Of a DNA stretch of 64,000 nt, positions 26,986 to 37,203 are shown piece by piece. This stretch comes from Legionella brunensis (GTDB lineage Bacteria > Pseudomonadota > Gammaproteobacteria > Legionellales > Legionellaceae): the NCBI RefSeq assembly GCF_001467025.1, contig NZ_LNXV01000036.1, positions 309,138-373,137 of the forward strand. Direction: 5' to 3'. Each line of letters starts with the position of its first letter. Position 1 is the first letter of the stretch. The notes under the pieces were generated by a model that was given only the letters and a program-made list of their open reading frames with translations, had not been told where the DNA came from and did not search any database. The position numbers were made by a program, and so were the translations under genes.

Positions 26986-28383
26986 TTATCTCGTCTGCAG
27001 ACGATATAAATGACTAGTGGCAGCCTTTTCATTTCGAGTTGTCCTTGCTTTTGTCATGGTTTGCGAAGCACCCAAAGCAAGATTGTTAATCCACCAGGGC
27101 GTTTGCTCACCTTCCCAGACAAATAGAAGATTTCCTGGCGGTAAAACAATTGGTTTTGCAGGATGCATTAAAGTGCCTTGATTATTGGGTAAAGAGAGCA
27201 TAAGACTGCCCAATAGCCAATGTGAATCAGAAACAATGGCAGCAAAAGGTTGCTGTTCTTCACGAATATCCTCAACAAATTGCTTTACAGGAAACTGAGC
27301 CAAATAAGGAGTGCGACTAATCCAAATAACAATTAATGTTAGCTGGACTATTAGACATAAACCAAGAAAACGTTTGGCGTGGCTTATAGAGAAAGCCTGA
27401 CTATCAACGATACTAAATAGCCAAAGAGGCACTAAGAAAAATAATGGAAGAACCCAATGGCTTTTAACACCGTGAATACCTGCGCTAATAACCACTAACA
27501 ATAAAAAGGGAATGAGTAGAATGTGATAGCGCCACAAGAGTTGGTTTTGTCCATTATTAACAAGCTGCGCACGCGATAGTGGGAAAAAAAGTCGGATTAC
27601 AATTAAAGGAATGGCGAAATAGATAGATACTGCAAATAACTGCCCTATCCCATGCCATTGACTCTTGCCAGGTAATGACAATTTATAGGATGAATATAAA
27701 CCCATTTTTGAGTTATCAAATAGCCAAAACCAATAAGGGCTTGAAAGTAGCAAAGCAGTAACAATAGTAACTATTAGATAAGGGTTTAGAAGCTTATTGC
27801 GATATTCCTTAATCGATAATGCCGTTATTATAAAAATTGACAAAAAAATTAAATAATTAAATTTAGATAATAAACCCACGCTGATGATGGCACCAAAAAT
27901 TATGGACCAACCTAATTTGGATAATTGAGTTGGTCGTACCAACCAATACCAACTCAAACAAGCCGCTAGCAATGCTAAAATAGCATGCGTCCGATGAGGC
28001 AAAAGATCATAACTAATATTAGGGATTAAAGCCCATGAAAGAGTAGCACACCAAGCTAACAATAAATTTTGACAATAAAGGCGACAAATTTGATGATAAA
28101 AATAAAAACATAGTAACAGCAGACTATATTTTAACAAGGCAATACTCAGTAAACTCACTCCGAAACTTTGAAAAAAGAAATACTGTAACCATGTGTACAA
28201 AGGAGGTTGTGCAGGGTAGCCTGCCGATAATTTCTGTGCGAAAACAATTTGCTCTGCTTCATCTAAACCAAGCGTGGAATTGCATAAAAACAAGCGAGCC
28301 ATAATTAAAAAACAAGCGAGCATCGAGAAGTAGATAAATACCTGCCGATCGATTGTTAAATTTGAAAATTTATTTCGCATCAC
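26986..28383 (-). CDS. ArnT-like glycosyltransferase (GT39/PMT fold)
   Basis: 465 residues with about ten to twelve membrane segments. The first periplasmic loop begins with LDEAEQIVFAQ, an acidic pair typical of GT39/ArnT-type enzymes that use lipid-linked sugars, and is followed by YTWLQYFFFQSFG. A DLLPHRTHA segment is also present. The C-terminal soluble part is short. Such enzymes add a sugar from an undecaprenyl or dolichyl carrier to lipid A or a protein; donor and acceptor here are unknown. Standalone gene. Confidence 0.8.
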   Translation of the reverse strand: MMRNKFSNLTIDRQVFIYFSMLACFLIMARLFLCNSTLGLDEAEQIVFAQKLSAGYPAQPPLYTWLQYFFFQSFGVSLLSIALLKYSLLLLCFYFYHQICRLYCQNLLLAWCATLSWALIPNISYDLLPHRTHAILALLAACLSWYWLVRPTQLSKLGWSIIFGAIISVGLLSKFNYLIFLSIFIITALSIKEYRNKLLNPYLIVTIVTALLLSSPYWFWLFDNSKMGLYSSYKLSLPGKSQWHGIGQLFAVSIYFAIPLIVIRLFFPLSRAQLVNNGQNQLLWRYHILLIPFLLLVVISAGIHGVKSHWVLPLFFLVPLWLFSIVDSQAFSISHAKRFLGLCLIVQLTLIVIWISRTPYLAQFPVKQFVEDIREEQQPFAAIVSDSHWLLGSLMLSLPNNQGTLMHPAKPIVLPPGNLLFVWEGEQTPWWINNLALGASQTMTKARTTRNEKAATSHLYRLQTR

Positions 28384-28537
28384 TTCGTGTAGTCCAACAA
28401 ATGTTTGTCAGATAGCTTAAAAATTTGGGATGCTAAAGGCTACCATAATCTCAAACGATAGAAAATCTTAATCAAGATAACCACCAGGGAGTTAAGCTGG
28501 GCCCTAAGGACCCAACTATTGGAAATAACTCTCCATC

Positions 28538-29818
28538 TTAGAAATAAGTAGGTGCTGAAGGAATGTTAGAGCCATAATTAGTACTATCGTACGTAGGTGG
28601 GATTTCTGGATATCCTTGATATTCAGTAGTAGGGTGTCCATGAGTAGGAGCGGCATTAGGGCGAATGTCTGGATATAACCCAGAAGAATGTTGTTGTTGG
28701 GGAACAACAAAAGGCCTTAAATCAAAAGTTTGCTTGTCAGTTCCTGTACCAATTTCAATAATGTATCCTGTCTCACCACGACGTAATTTTCTTATAGTAT
28801 CCAACAACGCTTGTTTTCCATCACTATCTGAAAAAATACGATGAAGGCGAGGAGAAACATCCTTACCTATTTGCTCATGAAGGGCAACTATAGCGCATTT
28901 GACCTTAACAGGGTCGAAACCTCTACTCGCTAAATGTATCTCTTCATCTTCAGTAAGTCCGTATCGATGAGGATCTAAGGGATCAAGTGCGTTTAGATTT
29001 CCTTGTTTAATAATATAATTCTGGATTTGATTCGTTATAAAACAGCCTACTGCTGAACCAATAACAGTTAAGCAAATAACACCAAGAGTCACAAAACCAA
29101 TTGGGTTAGTGATGCCAGCCGCCAAAGCAAACATAGCAAGCGGTGTTGAAGCAAAAATTGTCGCTAAAAACCCAGAAACGAGTGCACTACCCATTGCACT
29201 TGACAAGCTAATGATTGCTTGCAATGACCCCTCGTCATGGATGAGGCGCTCTATGCTGTCGGCACCAGCTCTAAGTAGATAATATGCGGCGATAAAAGCA
29301 ATGCCGACGGCAAGCGCTGCCAAGAGAACTAACAACAAAAATAACTTCGCTTGATCATCTTTACTGGAGTGTGAGTGGTGATTGCTACTACCAAAACAGC
29401 CACTGTTATAGTGATGATGGTGGCGATGGTGAGATAAGGAATCTAATAATAACCAAGTAAATAGCACATCGTTAGTAGAGCTGTAGCAACGATGACCATG
29501 CCAACGTCGATCATGAACATCAATGTTTTGTACAATAAAGACGAAATGAGGACGTACTTCAGGCTGAAGAGCAGCAAATGGAGGCCGTGAATTAAAAAAC
29601 GTATTGAGAACAGTAAAAACTTTGTATTGCTCAGAATAATCAAGCCCGTATAAGTTACTCAATGGGCTATTTAATTCATAATAAATTTCATTAAGTAATT
29701 GCTGATAAATCTGTTGTTGGGTTAGTGATGGATAAGTTTGTTCGCTTAAGTCTTTATATCTACTTCCCAGTTTTAGATATAAATTTGCTAGTTGGTTGTC
29801 AGTAAATTTCTTCGTCAT
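28538..29818 (-). CDS. Membrane protein with His-rich linker and C-terminal PPxY motif; candidate effector
   Basis: 426 residues. The N-terminal soluble part is helical (about 1-110), then a His-rich linker (about 125-150) with a run of His (HHRHHHHY). Three or so membrane segments follow at about 160-183 and 212-265. The C-terminal domain has an amphipathic region and a Pro/Tyr/Gly-rich tail containing IPPTYDS, which fits the PPxY motif bound by WW domains of Nedd4-type ubiquitin ligases. No signal peptide is visible. I recognise no named family. Membrane-inserted, eukaryotic-motif-bearing proteins are common among Legionella effectors, but secretion is not shown here. Confidence 0.65.
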   Translation of the reverse strand: MTKKFTDNQLANLYLKLGSRYKDLSEQTYPSLTQQQIYQQLLNEIYYELNSPLSNLYGLDYSEQYKVFTVLNTFFNSRPPFAALQPEVRPHFVFIVQNIDVHDRRWHGHRCYSSTNDVLFTWLLLDSLSHHRHHHHYNSGCFGSSNHHSHSSKDDQAKLFLLLVLLAALAVGIAFIAAYYLLRAGADSIERLIHDEGSLQAIISLSSAMGSALVSGFLATIFASTPLAMFALAAGITNPIGFVTLGVICLTVIGSAVGCFITNQIQNYIIKQGNLNALDPLDPHRYGLTEDEEIHLASRGFDPVKVKCAIVALHEQIGKDVSPRLHRIFSDSDGKQALLDTIRKLRRGETGYIIEIGTGTDKQTFDLRPFVVPQQQHSSGLYPDIRPNAAPTHGHPTTEYQGYPEIPPTYDSTNYGSNIPSAPTYF

Positions 29819-29832
29819 TACTCCCCCTTGCT

Positions 29833-31707
29833 TTAGTGTCTATCGATTTTTGCTTTACTCAATAGGCTGTTTACATAAAGGTCGTAATCCATCACTCCAT
29901 AACTAGACTCAATTTGCTGCGCAATACTAGCTTGTTGTTCCTTGTCTAGTGATTTAAATTGACCATCATTAATTTTTTTCAGATGGACAATTACAAAGTC
30001 CCCATTTCTTAAGCTACGTCCTTCTCGGGTATTGGTTCGAGCCAAACTAAATGCCAAATCATTAATAGCAGCATCGGCTTTGTCCGTATCGCGTGTAGCT
30101 TGCTCAATTTGATGCCATTGCAATTGATTTGTTGCTAATAACTTTTCTTGAACTTGTACATCCGTTTTTGCCGATAAAAGTGTTGCTCCTAGTTGTTTCG
30201 CCATTTGCTCAGCTTCTTTCATTGCCAATTTTTTTGCAATGAAATCTTTGACTTCAGCAAGCGGTTTCTCTGCAGCTGGGAAATGATTGTTCACACGCAA
30301 TACCATCACACTATCGTTGTCTAATTGTATTGGCTCGCTATTATTACCCAACTCTAAAACATCATGACTAAAGGCTGCATTCACTACTTCTTTATTTTTT
30401 GTTAATGCTTCGTCGCCACCTTGTCGAGAAAAAGGCCTGGTTTTTTCGATGGTCAATTTTAATGCATCTGCGACAGGATTTAAAGAGTCTGGTGATTGAT
30501 AGCTCAAATCACTTAATTGCTCTAGAGCTTGGGAATACTTGGTCTGTGAAAGCTCACCTAGCAATTGCTCCTTAATTTCTGACTGCACGCTTGCCAAAGG
30601 TTTTAATGTCGCAGGTTTATAAGCAAGTAATTTGAAAATTTCATACCCATGAGCTGATTTTACCGGTGGTGAAATTTGACCTTCTTTTGTTAAGGTTGTC
30701 AAAGTTTTATCAAACTCCGAATGCCCAGCAACTAACCAAGGAAGCACTCCATTATTAGCCACGGATAGCTTATCATCAGATTTTTGTACCCATGCAGAAA
30801 ACTGTTTGGGATCTTTTTGCAAAACTTGATAAGCCTCATCTGCCTTTTGTTTAATTTGCTCTTGTGTTTCGGCTGCAGCATCAGCTGGCACTGCAAAAAG
30901 AATATGAGCAACCTGCCATTGTGCTGGCGTCATAAAATTACTTTGATTCTCCTCATAATAACGCTTCAACTCATCGTCGCTAATAATAATTTGATCGCGA
31001 AGTTGCTGCATGGAAAGGCGAACATAATCTATTGAGACTTTTTCGGGAGTTATAAATCCTTTTTGATGTTTTTGATAATATTCATTAATTGCCTGCTCAG
31101 AAACCTTAGTATCCTTCATGAACAAGCTAATTGGGATTTGTAGATAATCATAATCCCGAGTTTGCATATAAAGTTTTACAAAACGTTTAATTTCATTAGG
31201 CAGTGCAAAAGCCGTTCCCATGAAAGCAAAACGTTGTTGATTCAACAACATTCCTTGTCTGACTTCTGTTTGGAACGATTCTGGAGTAAACATGGCACCA
31301 CTTAAAGCCTGCTGGTAACGCTCAGCAGAAAAATGACCATCTTCCTGGAATTGAGGAATACTTACTATTGCAGCATTCGCTTGCTCAGCGCTGACTTCAA
31401 AACCGTTTCCTCGAGCAGCCTGTACTGAAACCTCATTGACAATCATATCTTCCAGGACTTCCTTTTTTAGGGCTTTTTCGTTAGCAACAGTCATTTGTGA
31501 TGCATCACGTTGTTGGCGAGCTCGTCTATAATTGACTTCGTAAGCCTGCTTCGTAATTGCTTCCCCATTTACGTCCACTGCAGCATTTGAGGCTTGATGC
31601 GACTGCATATAATAGTCAACGCCAAAAAGAGTAAAAGTAATAGCGATAAGAATTATGACTATCCAGGCTACAAGACCTTGTATGCGTTCGTTCAGCTTCT
31701 GCAACAT
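29833..31707 (-). CDS. ppiD: Periplasmic folding chaperone PpiD
   Basis: 624 residues from the ATG at 31707. The frame continues 25 codons upstream, but that stretch lacks the normal MLQKLNERIQG start. One N-terminal membrane segment (about 12-33) anchors it to the inner membrane; a SurA_N-type chaperone region and a parvulin PPIase domain (about 230-345) follow. It helps newly exported proteins fold at the Sec translocon. It is last of the clpX-lon-hupB-ppiD order as in E. coli, with two tRNAs inserted before it. Confidence 0.92.
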   Translation of the reverse strand: MLQKLNERIQGLVAWIVIILIAITFTLFGVDYYMQSHQASNAAVDVNGEAITKQAYEVNYRRARQQRDASQMTVANEKALKKEVLEDMIVNEVSVQAARGNGFEVSAEQANAAIVSIPQFQEDGHFSAERYQQALSGAMFTPESFQTEVRQGMLLNQQRFAFMGTAFALPNEIKRFVKLYMQTRDYDYLQIPISLFMKDTKVSEQAINEYYQKHQKGFITPEKVSIDYVRLSMQQLRDQIIISDDELKRYYEENQSNFMTPAQWQVAHILFAVPADAAAETQEQIKQKADEAYQVLQKDPKQFSAWVQKSDDKLSVANNGVLPWLVAGHSEFDKTLTTLTKEGQISPPVKSAHGYEIFKLLAYKPATLKPLASVQSEIKEQLLGELSQTKYSQALEQLSDLSYQSPDSLNPVADALKLTIEKTRPFSRQGGDEALTKNKEVVNAAFSHDVLELGNNSEPIQLDNDSVMVLRVNNHFPAAEKPLAEVKDFIAKKLAMKEAEQMAKQLGATLLSAKTDVQVQEKLLATNQLQWHQIEQATRDTDKADAAINDLAFSLARTNTREGRSLRNGDFVIVHLKKINDGQFKSLDKEQQASIAQQIESSYGVMDYDLYVNSLLSKAKIDRH

Positions 31708-31766
31708 ATTTGGTGTTCCATAAATTGGGTATTCGCAAAGAAATCTAGATTCAAAACGTGACTGGT

Positions 31767-31792
31767 AAAAAAAACGCGCCATACGGCGCGTT
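31767..31792 (-). terminator. Intrinsic terminator after tRNA-Asp
   Basis: On the minus strand an 8-bp perfect stem AACGCGCC/GGCGCGTT (31792-31785 with 31780-31773, 4-nt loop) is followed by a run of eight T counting those in the stem. It ends the hupB/tRNA transcript about 60 bases before the ppiD start, so ppiD should have its own promoter in this gap or depend on read-through. Confidence 0.75.
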
Positions 31793-31796
31793 ATTC

Positions 31797-31873
31797 TGGC
31801 GGAGTGGACGGGGCTCGAACCCGCGACCCCCGGCGTGACAGGCCGGTATTCTAACCAACTGAACTACCACTCC
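31797..31873 (-). tRNA. tRNA-Asp (GTC)
   Basis: A 77-nt tRNA with encoded CCA; 5' end GGAGTGGTAGTTCAGTT, anticodon loop CTGTCAC giving GTC. A terminator follows at once. Confidence 0.95.
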
Positions 31874-31879
31874 AATTCT

Positions 31880-31955
31880 TGGTGGGTGCTGCAGGGATCG
31901 AACCTGCGACCCTCGCCTTGTAAGGGCGATGCTCTCCCAGCTGAGCTAAGCACCC
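31880..31955 (-). tRNA. tRNA-Val (TAC)
   Basis: A 76-nt tRNA with encoded CCA; acceptor GGGTGCT, anticodon loop giving TAC. It starts 8 bases after the hupB stop, so it is probably processed from the hupB mRNA. Confidence 0.95.
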
Positions 31956-31962
31956 AAAAAAC

Positions 31963-32241
31963 TTACGCTTCTTGTACAGCTTCTTTTAGTGATTTACCAG
32001 CTTTAAATTTAGCAACTCTTGAAGCTTTGATTTCAATGGTTTCACCTGTCTGCGGATTTCTACCAGTACGTGCAGAGCGGTTACCAGTGGAAAAAGAACC
32101 GAAACCTGGTAATACAACTTGGTCACCACTTCTTAAAGCGTCGGTCACGGTAGTCATAAAAGTATCGAGAACTCGACTAGCGTCTGCCTTAGTTACGCCA
32201 GAACCATGTGCAATAGCTTCAATCAATTCACTCTTATTCAT
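31963..32241 (-). CDS. hupB: DNA-binding protein HU
   Basis: 92 residues, the standard size for HU. A nucleoid protein that bends DNA as a dimer. The signature GFGSFSTGNRSARTGRNPQ and the C-terminal FKAGKSLKEAV are clear. It lies downstream of lon and upstream of tRNA-Val, tRNA-Asp and ppiD, as in the lon-hupB-ppiD order of E. coli, which favours hupB over hupA. Confidence 0.95.
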   Translation of the reverse strand: MNKSELIEAIAHGSGVTKADASRVLDTFMTTVTDALRSGDQVVLPGFGSFSTGNRSARTGRNPQTGETIEIKASRVAKFKAGKSLKEAVQEA

Positions 32242-32367
32242 CTTTTCCCCTATCAGTTATTCTTTCCTTACCCGTGGCGATTAAATCAAAATCATCGGCC
32301 GCAGTCAAGCAGTCACATCCTTGCATCGCCCGCCAGTAGCGGGCAACGCTGTGAAATATACCCGGTA

Positions 32368-34821
32368 TTAATGGGCATGTAAATCTTTATTTTTAATTTT
32401 TTTTGAACTTTTGTTTGAAATTACTTCTGGATGGCTAGGAGCAGTGGCATTTACGATAGGACTGCGTTGTAAAGCCAGCTCTAAAACCTGCTCAATAGTC
32501 TTGACTGGATGTATTGTCAGCTTCTTTAAAACATTATCAGGAATCTCTTCAAGATCCTTGCGATTTTCCTCAGGAATAATGACATGCTTGATTCCGCCAC
32601 GATGGGCTGCCAGCAATTTCTCTTTTAACCCTCCGATGGGTAGAACCTGTCCTCTGAGGGTGATTTCTCCAGTCATCGCGACGTCCGCACGTACTGGGAT
32701 CTGAGTTAATGCAGAAACCAATGCCGTGCACATCCCTATACCCGCACTAGGACCATCTTTGGGTGTAGCCCCTTCAGGCACATGTACGTGAAAATCATTC
32801 TTGTCATAGAAATCATCTTGTAGCCCAAATGATTTAGCACGACTTCTAACTACTGTCATTGCTGCATGAATAGACTCTTGCATAACTTCACCCAGTTGAC
32901 CAGTATGCGCAGTTTTCCCTTTTCCAGTCATCATCGATGCTTCAATGGTTAAGAGTTCACCACCTACACTGGTCCACGCAAGTCCTGTAACCTGCCCTAC
33001 CTGATCAAATTCCTCAGCAAGGCCGTAACGGAACTTTTTCACGCCGAGGTATTTTTCAATATTACTACGTGAAATAGTGACTTTTTTCACCCGTTTGCCA
33101 GCAAGTATTTCTTTAACGACTTTACGGCAAATACTGGCAATATCTCGCTCAAGATTACGTACCCCAGCTTCACGCGTATAATGGCGAATAATGTCACGTA
33201 CACCCGTTTCTGCGATATTGATTTCATTGGCTTTTAAACCATTCAAGACCAATTGCTTGGGTATCAAATAACTTTCTGCAATATGAATTTTTTCATCTTC
33301 CGTATAACCAGCTAGACGAATGACCTCCATTCGATCGAGCAATGGCGCAGGTATCTCTAAGGAATTCGCAGTAGCAATAAACATTACATCACTAAGGTCA
33401 TAATCAACTTCTAGATAATGATCATTGAAGGTATGATTTTGTTCCGGATCTAATACCTCGAGTAATGCAGAAGCCGGATCGCCACGGAAATCCATAGCCA
33501 TTTTATCCACTTCATCCAACATAATAAGTGGATTTTTTACGCCTGCTTTGCATAATTTTTGAATTATTTTACCCGGCATAGAACCGATATAAGTGCGTCT
33601 GTGACCACGAATTTCGGCTTCGTCGCGAACGCCACCTAAAGCTATTCGAATAAATGTCCTACCAGTGGCATTCGCAATGGATTGCCCTAATGAAGTTTTA
33701 CCTACTCCTGGAGGTCCAACCAAACACAGGATAGGGCCTTTTAGACGCTTCACCCGTTGTTGCACAGCCAGGTACTCAAGAATACGTTCTTTAACTTTTT
33801 CAAGCCCGTAATGTTCTTTATCCAATAAACGTTCCGCTTTACTTAAGTCAAACTGAATTTTATTTTTTCTTTTCCAGGGAACAGTCAGCATCCAATCCAG
33901 ATAATTACGAATCACTGTCGCTTCTGCTGACATTGGTGACATCATTTTTAATTTTTGCAACTCAGCCAGTGATTTTTCTTTTGCTTCTTTGGGCATGCCA
34001 GCTTTATTAATAGAGCTTTCTAACTGCTCAATTTCGTTACCTTCCTCGCTAAGCTCACCTAACTCTTTCTGAATGGCTTTCATCTGTTCATTGAGATAAT
34101 ACTCACGTTGGCTTTTTTCCATTTGTCGTTTGACACGACCACGCACGCGTTTCTCAACATGAAGTAAATCAATTTCCCCTTCGATTGCGGCCATCAGGCG
34201 TTCAAGGCGAGTCCCAACATCAAGAATTTCAAGCAATTCTTGCTTGTCTTCAACTTTTAGCGATAGATGTGCTGCAATCGTATCTGCTAAACGCCCAGGC
34301 TCTTCAATACTTGCTAACGAACTTAAAACTTCAGGAGGAATTTTTTTATTTAATTTTATATATTGCTCAAATTGTGACATTAAAGAGCGCATCAATATTT
34401 CGATTTCTTGCTCTTTTATTTGCTCGCTGAATTCTTCAATGGATTCCAAAGAAGCTTCTAAATAACTTTTTTCCTGTGTGTACTCCTTAACTTTGGCGCG
34501 CTGCTCCCCTTCCACCAGCACTTTCACTGTGCCATCTGGTAATTTTAGCAATTGCAGAACACTAGAAACGGTACCCACTGTGTACACATCTTCTGGACCA
34601 GGATCGTCATTCGAGGACTTTTTTTGTGCCACTAAGAAAATCTGTTTGTTATCCACCATCGAGGCCTCTAATGCCTTAATGGATTTCTCTCTTCCCACAA
34701 ACAATGGAATAACCATGTGTGGATACACCACAACATCACGAAGAGGTAAAACAGGCAGCAATGATGACATTACTTCTTCATTTTCATTCGACATGAATTC
34801 TTTTTCGCTTTCGCTAGACAT
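32368..34821 (-). CDS. lon: ATP-dependent protease Lon
   Basis: 817 residues. A cytoplasmic hexameric AAA+ protease that degrades misfolded and regulatory proteins. Domains in order: Lon N-terminal substrate domain (about 20-210), coiled coil, AAA+ ATPase with Walker [10 protein letters not shown] near 368, and the S16 protease domain with the catalytic Ser in DGPSAGIG near 690 and Lys in [10 protein letters not shown]. The N-terminus has ATG codons at residues 1, 10 and 18; the first is used here but a start at the second is possible. Follows clpX in the conserved order. Confidence 0.97.
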   Translation of the reverse strand: MSSESEKEFMSNENEEVMSSLLPVLPLRDVVVYPHMVIPLFVGREKSIKALEASMVDNKQIFLVAQKKSSNDDPGPEDVYTVGTVSSVLQLLKLPDGTVKVLVEGEQRAKVKEYTQEKSYLEASLESIEEFSEQIKEQEIEILMRSLMSQFEQYIKLNKKIPPEVLSSLASIEEPGRLADTIAAHLSLKVEDKQELLEILDVGTRLERLMAAIEGEIDLLHVEKRVRGRVKRQMEKSQREYYLNEQMKAIQKELGELSEEGNEIEQLESSINKAGMPKEAKEKSLAELQKLKMMSPMSAEATVIRNYLDWMLTVPWKRKNKIQFDLSKAERLLDKEHYGLEKVKERILEYLAVQQRVKRLKGPILCLVGPPGVGKTSLGQSIANATGRTFIRIALGGVRDEAEIRGHRRTYIGSMPGKIIQKLCKAGVKNPLIMLDEVDKMAMDFRGDPASALLEVLDPEQNHTFNDHYLEVDYDLSDVMFIATANSLEIPAPLLDRMEVIRLAGYTEDEKIHIAESYLIPKQLVLNGLKANEINIAETGVRDIIRHYTREAGVRNLERDIASICRKVVKEILAGKRVKKVTISRSNIEKYLGVKKFRYGLAEEFDQVGQVTGLAWTSVGGELLTIEASMMTGKGKTAHTGQLGEVMQESIHAAMTVVRSRAKSFGLQDDFYDKNDFHVHVPEGATPKDGPSAGIGMCTALVSALTQIPVRADVAMTGEITLRGQVLPIGGLKEKLLAAHRGGIKHVIIPEENRKDLEEIPDNVLKKLTIHPVKTIEQVLELALQRSPIVNATAPSHPEVISNKSSKKIKNKDLHAH

Positions 34822-35032
34822 AATAAGCCCTTATTCAAACGATAAATCCCATGAGAAAAAGCACAGCCGCCCTCAGTTGCTTGTTCACACCTCAGGCAAA
34901 TATTGGAACTTGAACTGCCCCTTTAGTTATTCCAATCTAGGAGAGCAGCACTGCCATATGCTCCTAAAAAACGAGTTACATTCTACAACGAGTACTCTCG
35001 TGCGAATCTAACTGCATTTTTAGGATAATTTC

Positions 35033-36307
35033 TTATTCTCGTCCACCAGCAGCAGATTGTTTGTTTTCCTCACCCTCATAAATAAGGATGGGTTTTCCAG
35101 TATTGTTGATAACATTTTCATCGATAACTACTTTATTAACACCTTCCATTGAAGGCAACTCATACATGGTGTCTAAAAGTATATTTTCAAGGATAGCACG
35201 CAACCCTCGAGCACCTATTTTTCTATCTAGGGCTTTTTTAGCAATCAAATGCAGGGCTTCTTCACGAAATTCCAATTCAACCCCTTCCATTTTAAATAAA
35301 GCATGAAATTGTTTGGTTAATGCATTTTTGGGCTTAGTAAGAATATCAATCAATGCATCTTCATTTAGCTCATGCAAAGTAGTTACAACCGGTAATCGGC
35401 CCACAAACTCTGGAATTAGACCATATTTCACCAGGTCTTCAGATTCAAGTGCACTTAGCACTTTTTCCATGTCCTGATTATCTTTTTTATTCTTTAATTC
35501 AGCAGAGAAACCAATACCTGACTTATCACTTCGCTCACGAATCACCTTATCCAAGCCAGCAAAAGCACCGCCACAAATAAATAGAATATTTGACGTATCT
35601 ACTTGGAGGAATTCCTGTTGAGGATGCTTGCGCCCTCCTTGAGGAGGCACAGAGGCAATAGTTCCTTCTATCAATTTTAATAAGGCTTGCTGAACACCTT
35701 CACCGGAAACATCTCGAGTAATAGAGGGATTATCTGACTTACGTGAAATCTTATCAATTTCATCAATATAAACGATACCTTGTTGAGCCTTATCCACATC
35801 GTAATCGCATTTTTGCAATAATTTTTGGATAATATTTTCAACATCCTCACCCACATAACCAGCTTCAGTTAGCGTTGTAGCATCAGCCATAGTGAATGGA
35901 ACATTCAATATACGGGCTAATGTTTGAGCCAACAATGTTTTACCGCTACCCGTAGGTCCGATTAATAAAATATTACTTTTCCCTAATTCAATGCCATCTT
36001 CAGTTTTGTGATGTAAGCGCTTATAGTGATTATAAACGGCCACAGACAATACTTTTTTGGCATGAGGTTGCCCAATTACATATTCATCTAAAAAATTGGC
36101 GATTTCTTTAGGTGTAGGTAAACGGGTCTCAGTTTCCTCTTGAGTTTCCTGAGTTTCTTCACGAATAATATCATTACACAACTCAACGCATTCGTCACAG
36201 ACGAACACAGAAGGACCAGCAATTAATTTTTTTACTTCATGCTGGCTCTTTCCACAAAATGAACAATACAAGACTTTATCACCATCGCCGTTACCGGTTT
36301 TACTCAT
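35033..36307 (-). CDS. clpX: ClpX ATP-dependent unfoldase
   Basis: 424 residues. It unfolds substrates and feeds them to ClpP. The N-terminal zinc-binding domain has CSFC (Cys15, Cys18) and CDEC (Cys37, Cys40). The AAA+ part has GPTGSGKT near 117-124, and the ClpP-binding IGF loop is visible as SGIGFSAEL. It is 254 bases downstream of clpP and separated by a terminator, so it probably has its own promoter. Confidence 0.97.
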   Translation of the reverse strand: MSKTGNGDGDKVLYCSFCGKSQHEVKKLIAGPSVFVCDECVELCNDIIREETQETQEETETRLPTPKEIANFLDEYVIGQPHAKKVLSVAVYNHYKRLHHKTEDGIELGKSNILLIGPTGSGKTLLAQTLARILNVPFTMADATTLTEAGYVGEDVENIIQKLLQKCDYDVDKAQQGIVYIDEIDKISRKSDNPSITRDVSGEGVQQALLKLIEGTIASVPPQGGRKHPQQEFLQVDTSNILFICGGAFAGLDKVIRERSDKSGIGFSAELKNKKDNQDMEKVLSALESEDLVKYGLIPEFVGRLPVVTTLHELNEDALIDILTKPKNALTKQFHALFKMEGVELEFREEALHLIAKKALDRKIGARGLRAILENILLDTMYELPSMEGVNKVVIDENVINNTGKPILIYEGEENKQSAAGGRE

Positions 36308-36528
36308 CTACAAACCCCTTTCTAACTGTTACCAAAAGCAGTGGTAATCTGAAAAGCTTTGTTCTTAAAGTTTCATTGGGAAATCGGGCCGAACAAGAAA
36401 AATGCCCTTAAATAGCGCCGGCCATTTGCTTTAACTATCCTTGCCCCCAATTTCTTATTTCCCTTTTTTGCAACTTTAAGCACAAGCCATAGTAAAATTT
36501 TAGACAATTGGAAAAATAACGCCAAGTG

Positions 36529-36553
36529 AAAAGGCCAGTTTTACAAACTGGCC
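36529..36553 (-). terminator. Terminator after clpP
   Basis: On the minus strand a 9-bp perfect stem GGCCAGTTT/AAACTGGCC (36553-36545 with 36541-36533, 3-nt loop) is followed by four T, 8 bases after the clpP stop. It separates tig-clpP from clpX-lon. Confidence 0.7.
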
Positions 36554-36561
36554 TAATCAAC

Positions 36562-37200
36562 TTACTTGGTTTCAGCTAAAGATACGCGGTCATGGAGAAC
36601 TTTATCTACCAAACCATATTCAGTAGCTTGTGTGGCACTCATGAAATTATCACGTTCAGTATCACGCATAATTTGATCAGGCGTCTTATTAGTATGTTTT
36701 GCCATGATGTTATTTAGGCGCTCACGTACAGCTAACGTTTCACGCGCGTGAATTTCGATATCAGTCGCCTGACCTCTGTAACCACCCAAAGGTTGATGGA
36801 TCATTACCCTTGAATTTGGCAGACAGAACCGCTTACCTTCTGCACCGGCACAAAGTAGTAAGGCTGCAGCACTGGCAGCTTGCCCTATGCACAATGTACT
36901 AACATCTGGCTTGATGAATTGCATTGTATCATAGATAGCTAGTCCCGCTGTCACGACCCCACCAGGTGAATTGATATATAACGAAATATCTTTCTCTGGG
37001 TTTTCTGATTCGAGGAACAATAATTGGGCAACGACTAAATTAGCCATATGATCCTCAACCTCGCCCAACAGAAAAATGATACGCTCTTTCAAAAGCCTTG
37101 AGTATATATCATAAGAACGCTCCCCTCTTGAGGTTTGCTCAATAACCATAGGTACTAAGCCACTGGCATTTCTTATCAAGTTCTCTGAATAGCCCGTCAT
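36562..37200 (-). CDS. clpP: ClpP protease catalytic subunit
   Basis: 212 residues. A tetradecameric serine protease partnered by ClpX. Catalytic triad Ser110 (GQAASAAA), His135 (MIHQPLGG) and Asp184 are present with normal spacing. It starts 3 bases after the tig stop, so the two are co-transcribed. In Legionella, ClpP is known to matter for the switch between replicative and transmissive phases; that is family knowledge, not visible here. Confidence 0.97.
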   Translation of the reverse strand: MTGYSENLIRNASGLVPMVIEQTSRGERSYDIYSRLLKERIIFLLGEVEDHMANLVVAQLLFLESENPEKDISLYINSPGGVVTAGLAIYDTMQFIKPDVSTLCIGQAASAAALLLCAGAEGKRFCLPNSRVMIHQPLGGYRGQATDIEIHARETLAVRERLNNIMAKHTNKTPDQIMRDTERDNFMSATQATEYGLVDKVLHDRVSLAETK

Positions 37201-37203
37201 ATT

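Noticed and set aside
31835..32284. 149-codon plus-strand frame over tRNA-Val and hupB
   Set aside because: Crosses a tRNA gene and hupB on the other strand; not a real gene.
32328..32344. GCCCGC/GCGGGC hairpin between lon and hupB as a terminator
   Set aside because: Short six-base stem with no T-tract on the minus strand; support is too weak for a feature.
34478..35011. 177-codon plus-strand frame overlapping the 5' end of lon
   Set aside because: Antisense to lon and its control region; composition is that of a shadow frame (Ser/Thr-rich, low complexity).
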